Positions 29,180 to 40,630 of a stretch of DNA of 64,000 bases are shown piece by piece. The position numbers were made by a program, and so were the translations under genes. The stretch is taken from positions 138,972,765-139,036,764 of the forward strand of contig OZ038378.1 of assembly GCA_964036045.1 (NCBI GenBank), written 5' to 3'. A model generated the notes under the pieces. The model did not search any database. It was not told where the DNA came from and worked only from the letters and a program-made list of their open reading frames with translations. Source of the stretch: Eutreptiella sp. 'Long Island Sound 2002'. Lineage: Eukaryota > Euglenozoa > Euglenophyceae > Eutreptiales > Eutreptiaceae. The first letter of the stretch is position 1. Each line of letters opens with the position of its first letter.

Positions 29180-29870
29180 GCACTACATCCGGCAAAATCT
29201 CCAAGACCTTGAAGTGATGACGAAATACAAGCTCTCCAACTCGAACATAAGCTCGCGTGTAGTACCGTACTTCGACTTGGACACCTCCGGCTGTCAAGAC
29301 ATGTCCAGGGTTTCTCAGTTTATAGAGGGGCAGTCGCGCCCTCTTTGCTGTTTGCATCGACATAAAGTCACTGGTCGCTCCACAGTCGACCAACAGTTCC
29401 ACGCTGGAGTCGAAGGAGTCTTCACGACATGCGCAAATGCGCCCTCGAACCGTGAACAGAGACGCATGCTCAGGTTCGGTTCCTTCGACAGTGACACCTC
29501 CAAGCGTCGAATTCTTTTCGGGTTTATTGGTGCTGGTGGTGGTGTTCAGCTCTTCTCGAGGACGTCCGCCACCAGGTCTTCGGAATTGTTTTCTAGGCCG
29601 TTGTAGGCCGTTCTCTGCTCTTGGAGCGGGATCGAAACCATCTCTTGCTGTCTCGACTTTGATCTTGTTTTGGTGTGTTCGACCTTGATTCCCGACGTTC
29701 TCGTCCTCGGGATGGCGGTCGACCTTTTGGACAGTCACGGGCCAAGTGTCCTTGTTCGCCACAATTGTAGCAACGTCTGCTTTCTCGACCATCTTGGTGC
29801 CCGCCATGTTGACGTCCGAACCGTTCACCAATGTAGGCATGTAACTCTTCTCGAAGCTTGGCAATTGCAT
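28947..29870 (-). CDS. Element C protease frame, right unit (intact)
   Basis: 307 codons, open where the left unit has a stop. Active site VELLVDCGATSDFMSMQTAK: the usual DTG is DCG, a variant found in other Ty3-like retropepsins. Second strand is LPDVVLGLPWLRSYNP. It overlaps gag upstream and RT downstream by +1 shifts, so expression probably needs two frameshifts or independent initiation (inference). Confidence 0.8.
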   Translation of the reverse strand: MQLPSFEKSYMPTLVNGSDVNMAGTKMVEKADVATIVANKDTWPVTVQKVDRHPEDENVGNQGRTHQNKIKVETARDGFDPAPRAENGLQRPRKQFRRPGGGRPREELNTTTSTNKPEKNSTLGGVTVEGTEPEHASLFTVRGRICACREDSFDSSVELLVDCGATSDFMSMQTAKRARLPLYKLRNPGHVLTAGGVQVEVRYYTRAYVRVGELVFRHHFKVLEILPDVVLGLPWLRSYNPTVNWKERYANIQHCLDFVPVVFWRIKTFHPAAVSSSFEAGPSFDTFIQFLESESGWESYPTCQRTP

Positions 29871-31188
29871 CGAGATTCATCGGCTCTGCCACGGTCGAAG
29901 CCGTGGGCGCCGCAGCTGGGGTCGGCATTGGAGTGACGTGTGGCGTAGGCATAGGGTTGGATGGAAACGTGGAAATCGAAGTAGGTGGGACCATCATAGG
30001 CAGGGGCCTCGAGACTGCAGGACCCAAGGTGTGATCTGATGTCGTTCTTGATGCGTTCTGCACCTCTTCCAGTTGATACCCAGCCGCAATGTAGGCTTCC
30101 GCGATGGTCTCTACGGAGGTATCGAATCCAAATGGATTATTAGAACGCCATCTGGAACGGACTTCAACGATGTACTGCCGACGCACAGCGTCATTCGACA
30201 AACCTTCAACAAATCGAGAGCTGACGAGGAAACCCATCTGGAGTTCACTGGTGTTGACCTTCGACTTGATAACGCATGTACGAAATTCTCCAACGTAATC
30301 TGCATGTCGGGGGAACTCGCTCTCTTTCAAGCTCAACATTCTCGACAATTACACTGGCTCATGGGATATGCAGTCGAAACGCTGGCCTAACACACGCATG
30401 AGCTCGAACCAGTCATCTTGTACAACTTTCGTCAGGCTATGATAGTACTTAGCGGCATCACCATCGAGGAGGAATGACATCGTTGCTGCCTGATCGACGG
30501 GTGAGGTGATGTCCGACAAAGTGAAGGCTCCTAGTAAATCTTCTTTCCATGTTCGAAATTCTCCACATCCAGGTTTACCTGTGAACCTCTTGACCAGTTT
30601 GTTCAGGCGCTCGACGCGGCGTCCCAAAATCTCCTGCGAAGGAGCACGTTGAACTAAGAACTGGGGTAGTGGTTCGAAGGTAGGCCGCTGTGGGAGTGGT
30701 TGTTGTGGAGGGTGAGGTTGGTTCAAATTCGAAGAAGACGGTGGCTGTGGTTGCGGAAACTGGATGTTGTTCGGAGGTGCTGGACTCGAAGTTCGTACAA
30801 ATTCGTTGAGAAGAGCGTAACATTGCGACAATTCATGTTCTACGCGTCGAAGTTCATTTGCGGCGGCTTGAGTTGCATTTTCCGTCGAGGACTGCAAGGT
30901 ATCGATGCGCTGGCCAGTTGCTGCTGTAGCACTTGCTGCTGTTGCCTGCAATACATCGATGCGTTGTTCCAATTCGATAACTTTGGCTTGAGTATCTGCA
31001 ACCTTCTCCGAACAGCTGTGAAGATCACGAGAGAGACATGGAAACCACTCGCTTTCTCGACTAGCGATGCGCTCTGCGATGAACTTCTCTAACGAGGTCG
31101 AAAATTCGTGATGCAAGGGTGAATCACTTCGAAACAAACTGTCTCTGATGAAATGCAGCATAGCTGCGTCGTCAAAGGGCCGCTCCAT
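29593..31188 (-). pseudogene. Element C gag, right unit (one nonsense)
   Basis: Copy of 26500-27981 with a TAA at 30351-30349 in place of a Tyr codon (HEPV-stop-LSRM versus HEPVYLSTM). The CCHC knuckle is still present downstream. Thus the unit with a good protease has a broken gag, and the unit with a good gag has a broken protease. Confidence 0.85.
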
Positions 31189-31269
31189 TGTAGATCGAAG
31201 TCCAAATCAAGTTGACGGCGTTGCGGCGTCGAAGATTGATCTCGAAAATTGATCCCCCCCGCCACCTAG
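31189..31269 (-). promoter_or_regulatory. Element C leader fragment, right unit
   Basis: Copy of 27982-28062. Its end CTAG (31266-31269) is the left target duplication of D. Confidence 0.6.
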
Positions 31270-34200
31270 TGAAGCGGTACCCAGAACCCCATGGCTAGGG
31301 TAGGGCATACAACCGGTCTCCGGTCCACTAACCCCATGTACGGAAGGGAAGACCGGTCTCCGGTCCACTAACCCCATGTACGGAAGGCGCCCGTTGACGC
31401 CCGGTGCGAGCCCGGCGGGAGCGTGTTCTGTGCCGTAAAGCCCCGCATCGGCAACCGATGCACCGCCAGCGGAGATTTGTGTATCAGAATATCAGGAATC
31501 AACAGGGTTTTTTTTTTCATACTGTTTCCGTCAATTTTTACGCTTCCGTTCTGATATTCACTGTTTTGACTGCTGGTGGTTGGATCGCAACTTTACCGTA
31601 ACCGCCAGTTTAACTGTTTATAATGGAAATTTTAACGCTATCCGTGACGAAGGCTCCAAAGTCGTCAGGAACTGCATGGATGCTTCCGCAATTTTCACAT
31701 CTTACACTCGCAACCTTAATCCGAATTTTTCAGGATGTCGAAATCGGATTTTCGACTTCGACATCCCCGCACTTGATTTGACCTCTTTCGAGTGGACCTA
31801 CGTGCTTCCCTATGCACGAATCAACTTTCCTTTTATCTTGCCCTCCATTTGTCTTAAGGATATGGGCAAAACAAAGTTGATTCGTGAGGCCACTTGTGAG
31901 GGTCATATCTCGTGCCACTTGCGAGGAATGACGATAAGGAAACGTGGGATGTATTCACAATACTCCCGACGTAATTTGGGAAGCATTATATGCCTTGCGT
32001 TTCCACACGTGCGCGCTAGTGTAATGGATCATGGTCAAGAGGGTAGAGTTTGCGTTATAACTCTTTGGCCATGACATTGCGTGCGTTAAGATAACTTTCG
32101 AGTGTAGCGCGCAAGTGTTGGTGTTGCATAGGAACTCTCCTTGAGTTCCTATGAGCGATTGACACAAAGTTATGCCCTTGGAGGGGCATGACATATCGTG
32201 GGGGGAGCTACCTTTTTGGGCAATATGTGGTATGTGCCATGTGTTGTGTTGCATGCCCATTTTGCGAGTCCATCGCTCCAAGCCGAACCCGCCAATGGAC
32301 CTCATATTGTGCAAGCCCCTTCTCCATACTCCCTACGATCAATTGCGAGCCTAACCTTTGTGAAGGGAAGCTTGTATGGTGATCCCGAAGCGATGCGTCG
32401 GGAGCAAGGCATGTGTTTTGCAATTTTCCATAATTTCATGTGCCGACTTGGGAAGTAGCGCTCGTAACCTTTCAAGGCGCCCCAAGTGGAGCACATATGT
32501 GGGATCGAAGGTCATCAGTGTCAGGTCATTGTGTTTAGAAGGATTAAGTGATTGCACGATCCAAGCCGAAGATATTATAATATAATTGTGCACCCTTCAA
32601 GGCACTTTTGTGTGTGCTTGTGCCAATTTTGCCGGTTTGGCCCGTAATGATGTCAAGTGGCGACCATGTATCTCAACGTTGCGCTCAATTGACATCATGA
32701 CCCAAGTATGATATGGGGGTACATGCTTCGGTGCCCAACATATCTTGGACCCGAAGAATAACTCCTCTTGGGCTTGGCATATCGTGGCCGCCATGTTGGC
32801 GATTTGAGACTATCCCAAATCATGGGCTCACTTGGCGACCCTGCCATTCCCAAAACCGGAGGAGTTGGGCGACGCCCAAAAGATATGTAGGACACACATG
32901 ACTTGATACCAATCCTATGGCACACTCCGGTCCAAGTCGGGCATGTGCTTTATTTGCCCCAACCATGAGTGTGCGCTTTTTTGGCCATTTTGAGCAATTT
33001 TCCACTCTTGCTGCCCGCGGTGCACTATGTTCTAACCCTCGTGCACGCCGGACGCATGGACCAATGGACCATATATGACATGGGTGTTATGGGTAATGGT
33101 CCCCATGGTCTACACACCACGTGGGCGAAGCGGGACCACCTTCGTTAAGGCGCTAGCCCAAAGTGAGTGTGGGCAATTTTGCAATTTTGGCATTTGTGAA
33201 CCCAATTGGGATCGTCACCACACCAACTGGCATGAAGATAATGGAGAGCCAAGGGCATGGGAGTCTCTGTTGGACTCCTGGTAGATCGCGTATGGAATGG
33301 CGGATCCGATCTCAAAAGCCGGCGTGGAGATATACTATTGGGAGCACACAGGATTTTGGCTCATTTCAAGCAGCCAAAATGACCCCATTTTTTTGACCCG
33401 AATTACCCCCTTCCGTGTGGTCAATTGGCGGCCCCATTTCTCCAAGCCCACAGGGAGCCCGGACCTAAATTCAAGTTGTACACTCAGATTAAGGTCGTAG
33501 GTCCCGCCTCCTACCCTGTGAACCATTGGCCTTGCCCGGGCCGGGCGAGCCACGCGTGGGAATGAGGCCAATTTTGGTGATTTTGGCATCATGACCCCAC
33601 TTGACGAATCCGTGTTGCCCTGATGCCGGGACCTCAGAGGAAACCAAGTTGGGTGAGGGCTCCAGGGAGTTCGTACACGAAAGGGCATAGGGTCAGTTGT
33701 CTCGTCCCTACCTCTAGCGGGTCCGGACGAGGGGTCAATTTTGGGAATTTTGGAGCTAATATCAGTTTGGGCTGAAACAACCCATTTTCAGCTACCAACT
33801 CCTGAGGGATTCTGGCGGGGCCATATTCCTGGCTCAGACGGGAGTTGGGACCTGCCGTTAAGGGAGCATAGGGAGCCACTGTCGGTCGGCCTTGGAGCAT
33901 CTTTGTTTACAAGGAACTCGCCTCTGGCTGGGCGAGACACCTCTCCCATTGGCAGGGTTTCAGGGTCCGGACTGAGCAGGGCATGGGTTGTGTTTGAGCC
34001 CCCGCCCCCACCAGCCACTGGGAGGGTCGGACCTGGGATTGGGATACAAGTTAGGATAGAGTGTCTATTGCCCTGTGATGCCCTTACCCCAGTCCAGTCT
34101 TAACCCCATGTGTACATATCCTGATGTGTTGCTGCACATACTTTCGTTCCCTTGTTGCAGAGTGGCAAGGATCCTGAAACGCTTTGTCACATGACATGAG

Positions 34201-34298
34201 CGCATTGATGCCCCTGTGAGCGTAGTGCTTTGCCTGCCTGCTCACTTGCGCGTGTCCACCGCGGCGTCCCGTGGCCGGCCCCCCACGGGAACGCGTCA
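31270..34298 (+). repeat. Element D 5' LTR (3.0 kb)
   Basis: Unusually long for a Ty3 element. Differs from the 3' LTR by scattered substitutions and small indels, roughly 1 percent in the first 600 bases and several percent later by eye. Contains frames of 60-216 codons that are shared by both LTRs but show no recognised domain. Confidence 0.9.
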
Positions 34299-34782
34299 AA
34301 AGCGTTTCACCGCCGCGGGGTTACCCAGCCCTCGCGTGCCACTCGGGGCCACCAACCCCGAGCAGCGCGTCGCAGCGCAGCGAAGCGGCTCGCAGCGCCG
34401 CCAAGCGACAGCGCCGAGTTCGTCACGGAGCCCGCAGCGCCGTCCAGAGCATCGCCCTGACCGCGCAGCGACCGTGAAAGAGGTGCACAGACCAGGACTC
34501 CTGCATCAGCCCCATCGGCCGACCCGGAGTCCCATCGGCCGACCAGCAAGGCCCCGTCAACCACCTCCACAACAACCGGCTGACCAGCACCAGCCGCACT
34601 TCCAATCCAGTGCTGCAGCACCCGCCTCAACAACCACCACCAGTTCGTTGAGGTGAACGAGTGCATACCAAGGACCTCAAGACCAACTACGCCCCCGCTG
34701 CCACCCCCATGCGGCATGCCTGCCGCGTGGGTTGGTATGGGACCAGCACTAGCGCCACAGCCACCCCCAGTGCGAAGGCAGC
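34299..34782 (+). promoter_or_regulatory. Element D leader
   Basis: GC-rich region between the 5' LTR and the gag ATG. No canonical TGG-type primer site directly next to the LTR (starts AAAGCGTTTCACC). Contains Ser/Arg/Pro-coding frames that I treat as chance. Confidence 0.5.
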
Positions 34783-37700
34783 ATGCCCCGGAGCTTCGAG
34801 CTCCGCACGGACATCGCCCCCGACCGCCTGCAGGCCGTGGGGGACTGGCTGCGGGCAGAAGGGTTCGCCTTCCGCTTCCAGCAGAGGCGCTGGAGGACCT
34901 GGGCCCGGCCGGACAGGCCCGGCGAAGGGCTGCGGCCCGACGGGATCGAGGAGGACGAGGACCCCAACGCCTACCCGTCAGGCGCCTCGATCAATGTCTC
35001 CATGTGGGACATGATCGAGAAGAACTTCCCGGAACCCGGGAGCGAGCGCAGGCTGCAGGGCAGCAGCAGCGCGTCTCCGGCGAAGGAGAAGCGGTCCACC
35101 GGGGACAGGAAGCGGGACCGGAGGTGGCGGGAGTACCAGGAGTCCCTGGCCGCCGAAGCCGCCCAAGGGGCCAAGGGCGGAACCCCAGCCCCCAGTCCCC
35201 AACGGGCCAATGGTGGTCATCACCCCGGCCACGCCACCCTCGGCGACTTCATCCAAGTCGCCAGGCAGACCAAGGCCAAGCCCCGTCCGCTGCTCCTGAA
35301 GCCCCAGCAGGCCTCAGCAGGCCCCAGCAGCGACGTGGAGTCGGCCCACCGCGGGAGGATGCCGGCCGACCAGGCCAGCTCCAGCAGCAGCGTCGCTCCT
35401 GACAGGGACGTGGCGCGCGCCTGTGAGCGCGTCTGTGGGGTGCCCTGCAACCTTCGGGTTGTCCGGCAACGGGCCAGGCAGCACAGCGCTGCCGTGGAGG
35501 GCGCCGTCGGCATCGCCCAGGAGGAGGCTGCGGAGTGGGCGCATGGCATGGCCATCCACGCCTGGACCGTGGCAGCCATTGCGGCCGGACTCACGGCCGT
35601 AGCCGCCCATGGGGCAGCGACTGCCCAGGTCAACGGTGAGTTGGCGGCAGCCGACGAGGAAACCCGCCGGCCGCAGGAGGCCATTGCCTGCAGGGAGGCC
35701 GAGGTGAGGGCGCTGGAAGAAGCGCTTGCCCAAGAGAGGGCAAGGAAGGAGGCGGAGGAAAAGGCCCACGCCGATGCGACGGCAAAGGCCCAGGCGGACG
35801 CCGCCAAGAAGGATGCCATTGAGGCCGCGCGACGGAAGGTCGCTGAGGAGAAGGCCAAGACGGAGGCGGAGCTGGCGGCGTTGGAAGCGCAGAAGGCGCG
35901 GCTGCAGCAGGCCCGGGAAGCCGGGGCGGCTCATGCTCGGGAGGAAGCCGAAGTGCGGGCTGCCGCAGCCACCGCCGCCGCAATGGAGGAGGCAGAGGCC
36001 AAACTCCGCCGCGAGACTCCCCCGGGAGGATCACGAGTGGAGACCCTTCGAAAGCTTTTCGAAGGGGACGCCTCCTCCAGGATGACGCTGGATGAGGCGG
36101 ACACGGGCAGCAGTGGGAGCAGTGGCCCCACCGCCCATCGACGGAGGAAGGGCAAGGGGAAGACCCCCGAGAGGACGCGGAGGCCAGAGGGTGGACACCC
36201 CCACGACAGTGACCCCTTCTTCACCGCCAGTGACGGGGATGAACGAGGCCGCCGACATCGCCAAGTGGTGGCTTGGACGGGCGGAGGAGGCGGAGACGTC
36301 CCCATGGAGCCGGAAGGTGAGGATGAGGATCTCCCTCCTCCCTACCGGAGCTCGGAGTCTTCCGAGACCGAGACGCCCAGGTGGGGCGATATGGACGAGG
36401 ATGACGACATGGACTTCGGCATCACGAAGAAGCGCCCATCCTCGGACCCACCGAGGCGACCTGGCGGAGACCCACCGGGACTCCTGGCGGAGGACCATCA
36501 GGACCCCCTGGAGGACGCCAACCAAGTGGACCCCCTGGAAGCGGACCACCGGGCGGGGGAGGACTTCCTGGACCGGGCAGACCCGGCGAAGGCCCTCCTG
36601 GAGGACCCCCTGGGGACCCCGATGACCCACCAGGGAACGGCGACCCGGATACCACCTGGCGGTGGATTGTCTACCTCCGCAGGAGAGTCCAGTTGCTCGA
36701 GCTGGAGGTAGACACAGGCAAGGGCGAGATGGCTCGCATCTCCAGGGTCGCCGCGCGCGCGCAGAAGGAGCTGGACATCGCCAGGGCCGAGACCAAGTCG
36801 CTGACCAACGTCGTCAGCGGCCTGCAGCAGAGGCTGGACGCGCTGGAAGCCCGTGGGAGCGTCGGCAGCGACCACCCACCCCTGGAGTCTGGCTCGTCGG
36901 ACGACGGCTGGGGACCCGGACCAGGTCCAGGCAGACCCCACGCCCCCGGCGGAGCCGCCAGGAGTCGCCCCAGCGCCAGTGCCCCCTCTCTCACCGCCCC
37001 CTCTCACCACAGCGCGGGCCGCCGCAGTGAGCGCGTGCCGCCCGGCAGTGGCAGTGAGGATTGGCGTGATGAGTGGCTCAGCGCGGAGCACCGCAACCGC
37101 CGTGCTCCACCGCGGGCACCGGTACGCCCCCGACGCCCCGCACCAGCCCCGGAGCCAATCCCCATCGCTGACGGACGTTATGGTGGACTCAGGGATGAGG
37201 TCCCCAGAGGAGACGTGGAATGGGATGTCGGTGAACGTGAGGACCTGGATCTGGACCTGGATGAGTTCGACATCAGCCCGCCGCGTGGTGTACGACGGGA
37301 GGCCGCTGAACGCAGCCGCCGGCGCCGTGATGAGGATGCGTACATGGAAGGAGTACGGCGTGAACTTCTAGGTTCAGCGTACATGGAGGAACCGCGGCGT
37401 AGCCACAGAGATTCCATGGAGGAGATGGACGTGGCGGCCGTGGGAGTCCGTGGGCGAGGCCGATGGGAACCTCGGTCGACCTCGCGGCCGGCGTTCATGG
37501 TCTCTAAGGCCGCGGACGCCGCCGTGTGGGAAGACTTGAAGGACATCAAGCCCCCCATGTACGACGGCTTCAACCTCGACCGCTTCTTGGAGAAGCTGGA
37601 CGATTGGGGGCTGACCGTCACTGAAGACCTGCCTCCCGCAGATGCGGAGAGATATGTCTTCAGACGGTTCAGGTACCGCCTGCCGGAAGTGCTCGGAGAG

Positions 37701-38973
37701 CTATACTTCATGGCGACCAAGGAGGGGAAAATCAAGACCCTCAAGGAAGCCAAGAAGTGGCTCAACGAGCAGGAGCGGGTGGAAGCTCCGCAGGTGGCTG
37801 CCAGCTTGGTGGAAGTCCATCAAGCTTGAGCATGATCGACGGGACATCCGCCTGCGGGATTGGCGGGACTTCTGAGGGAAATACACCCTCCACCGCCGCA
37901 ACGTGGAGGATTGGAACGAGGGTGACGAGCAGGCTCGCCTGCTCTCCATGCTGCCGGAAGCATGGATCAAGAGGGTCACCAAGGAGGAATCCAAGCGGGC
38001 CAAGTCCAACCACACGGTCAAGATGATGCTCCCCAAAGAGTATCATACGAACGTGGTGGCTTGGGCGAAGAAGAACGTGGCCCGGGATGTCAAACAGCAC
38101 TCCCTGCGGAACGCTCTCCTCATCACCGTCTCGGGCGATCGCGAGAGGACCGCGATGTGGCGCCTTGACGAGTGTGAGTTGAGCGGCCAGACCATCCGTC
38201 TGCAGGCCATCCCGGCGCGGATGAGCTGCGACGAGATCCTGGAGTGGGTTGGCGAGGAAGTACTCAAGGAGTACCGAAACCTCCACCACACCCGCGGGTT
38301 GAGGCCCGGCGACCGCGACGTCAACTACGTTGGCGAGGGACCTGGCGGGGAAGCTGCCATGGACCCAGCGGGAGCCGGCGGCGATGAGACTCTCGTCGAC
38401 GATGACGACGACGATGAGGCCGCCGAAGTGGCCGTGTGTGCCTTCGTGGCCAAGAACCTGAGCGCGGGGAGCAAGCCGGGAAACTGGAAGCCCCTGCAGC
38501 AGGGTTGGAGGAAGCAGGAGAAGAGGGACCCTCGCCGCATTGGCGACCCTCCGCTGTCCTTTGGGGAGTTCATACGAGCTCACCCTCAGGGCTGTTTCGT
38601 GTGTTATGGGAGGAAGCGGAGCTTCAACCATGACCACCGAACATGCCCCGTCCACAAGGCCGACACGGAGGCTTACAAGAAGTCGCACGGGTCAAAGAAG
38701 CGTGCGCCCGCGGGTATCCGGGAAGCCAAGGTGGAGGTGGACAGGGACGAGCTCTCCAAGCTGGTGTCGCAGGGGTCCGAGTTGGCCAAGGAGATCCAGG
38801 AGATCAAGAGGAACTTGGTCCCCAGGTTGGACAACAAGAACAAGGAGAACAACCAGAAAAACCAGAACAAGGACAAGGACAAGAAGCCTACTCGCAGCGA
38901 AAGAAGGAAGAAGGGCGTCAACGAGGTTGATGCGGAGGAGAACACCCCTTCTTCCACAACCGACGCCCCGTAG
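34783..38973 (+). pseudogene. Element D: gag with two frameshifts and one stop
   Basis: ATG 34783. Residues about 300-410 are an Ala/Glu/Lys-rich coiled coil (EEALAQERARKEAEEKAHAD). Near 36690 the frame shifts. A second coiled segment (QLLELEVDTGKGEMARISRV), an acid/Arg-rich part and the gag core (MYDGFNLDRFLEKLDDWGL, YVFRRFRYRLPEVLGELYF) follow. A shift near 37790 and TGA 37873-37875 precede the core end (DEQARLLSMLPEAWIKRV). The knuckle-like motif CFVCYGRKRSFNHDHRTC has longer spacing than CX2CX4HX4C. A Lys/Asn-rich tail ends at TAG 38971-38973, in frame with protease. Much longer than usual gag. Confidence 0.75.
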
Positions 38974-40630
38974 CGGAGCCCCTGCAGCCAAGGGCCCCAG
39001 CTAGGGCGGTCGCAGGATGGTGACGTGGGAAGCGCCGAACCATCCCAGTCGGGAGTCGATAAGCACAAAGGGACTGCCGCGGGCGGAAGGCCCGGTCCGG
39101 CACCCAGTCGCGGTGGCGGGGTGAGGGCAAGTGAAGGCACGAACCCTTGCACCCGTCCGTCCTTCGCGACCAAGAACGTGTTTGATGTACTACAAGATCT
39201 TTCCGAGAGTATCGGAGGATCACCCGGACCGCAGCTGGATGCTGCAGATGGGCAGCCTGAGCCCATTGTCCACGACCTGCACCAGTCGCTTGTTGAGCTT
39301 CTGGAACGGCCGGGGATCCTGAGTTTGCACGCCGTGCGCCGTGTCGGTCGCGAGCGGCAGTTGCATCTTAAGGTCCGTGCCTTATGCGGGCAAGTGGAAA
39401 AGGTTTTCGACGTGTTGGTCGACACGGGAGCTCAAGTCAGCTTGGTCAAGGCTGGCCTGCTTCCGCCAGAGTGTCTTACCGACAGTCGGAAACCTGTCGG
39501 GCTGAAGGTGGCGAACGGCCAGTACATGGTGGGAGGCACGAAGGAAGCGGCCATTGGGCTGCACTTCGTGAACCATCGTGAGCTGAGTCGCCCAGACCTC
39601 GGCAAGGAAATCCTCCTGCACGGTCGCTTCTACGAGGCCGAGATGGACTGGGACATGATCGTCGGGTACGACTTCATGATGGAGACGGACTCCGGCGTTC
39701 TCCCGGCCCAGGCCTCCATGACCCTGTACCAGGACGACCAACTCTCGTGGCTTTCGTCACCTGAGCACCATGTGGAATGCCAATGGATCCACCCCGAACG
39801 CAATCAGCTCAAAGTGGCCGCGCTGGACACTGAGCCAACTGGTCCTGCAAACCAGGAGTACGGCGTAAGGCCGGAAGTGGCGAGCCGAGTTGTCGCGGAC
39901 TTGGGAGCTTCGGATCTGGCCCTGGATGCGTTCTCTTCAGGAACCTCCGCCCATCTTCGGGTGTGTGAGAAGTACTGGAGCGCACAGGACTCCGCGTGGA
40001 GGAAGCACTGGGGTCCGGCATCAGGGATTGATGTGGATCCATTGCCCCCGTTGGGACATTCCAAGAGCGATAGCGAAGATTCGCAAGGACCGCTCCAAGG
40101 CAGTGCTGGTTGTTCCTATGGGATGCACCGAGGAGGAAAGTACCCGACATTGGGTAGCCTCATTGACCAACATGACCTTAAACAAGGTCGTCCTACCGGC
40201 TGGAGAGAGTGTCTATCAGGACGCTAAGGGACAGCCCATGCCACCCCAGAGATGGCCAACGGAATTCCACTATGTGGATGGGGGCCTTGATAAGGCCGAC
40301 ACCACGGACTTCGTGTGTGTCAACCGCATCATAGCGAAGCCTTGGTGGCAATGCTTTGCGGTTCCCCCTGTTGACATCGAGGAATCGGAATCGGAAGAGC
40401 CCCTCACTGAAGAGGAGTGGGATCTGGTTCAGGGGTATATGGATCAGCCCTTTCACGACTGGGGAAACCAGCGTGAGGCCAAAGGCCAGGACAAAGCCTG
40501 GTGGGAAGTGGACTCGATCGTCTCTGGTTCCTATGATGGAGATACCTTCGTAAGGAGGGTACTGGACCACCTGTCCAGCCAGGACGAGCCAATCGGGGGT
40601 AACCCACCCACCTACGGCGATCTATTCTGA
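38974..40630 (+). pseudogene. Element D: protease plus methyltransferase-like domain
   Basis: In frame with gag beyond TAG CGG. Protease has VFDVLVDTGAQVSLVKAGLL and MDWDMIVGYDFMMETDS. Without a stop it continues into the methyltransferase-like domain: SDLALDAFSSGTSAHLRVC, YWSAQDSAWRKHWGP, a frameshift near 40010, then LMWIHCPRWDIPRAIAKI, KAVLVVPMG, VVLPAGESVYQDAKG and RWPTEFHYVDGG. The motif IV-like position reads HCPRW instead of NPPFS. An acidic linker (EESESEEPLTEEEWDL) ends in TGA 40628-40630, after which the same frame leads into RT. Homology with A, A2 and B is clear at motif level. Confidence 0.65.

Larger units (their letters stand above)
25201..31614. repeat. 3207-bp tandem duplication (units 25201-28407 and 28408-31614)
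   Basis: Every landmark in the right unit lies exactly 3207 bp from its counterpart (gag ATG 27981/31188, RT ATG 25972/29179, D-LTR start 28063/31270). Each unit contains the RT start, protease, gag and leader of C plus the first 345 bp of the LTR of D. The junction at 28407/28408 joins D-LTR sequence GTTTAAC to C-RT sequence ATTTACC without visible homology. Roughly 35-40 differences were seen by eye, about 1 percent. Confidence 0.9.

Noticed and set aside
34230-34720. Arg/Pro/Ser frames in the element D leader as a separate gene
   Set aside because: They are GC-driven open frames next to a well-supported gag start and overlap on both strands.
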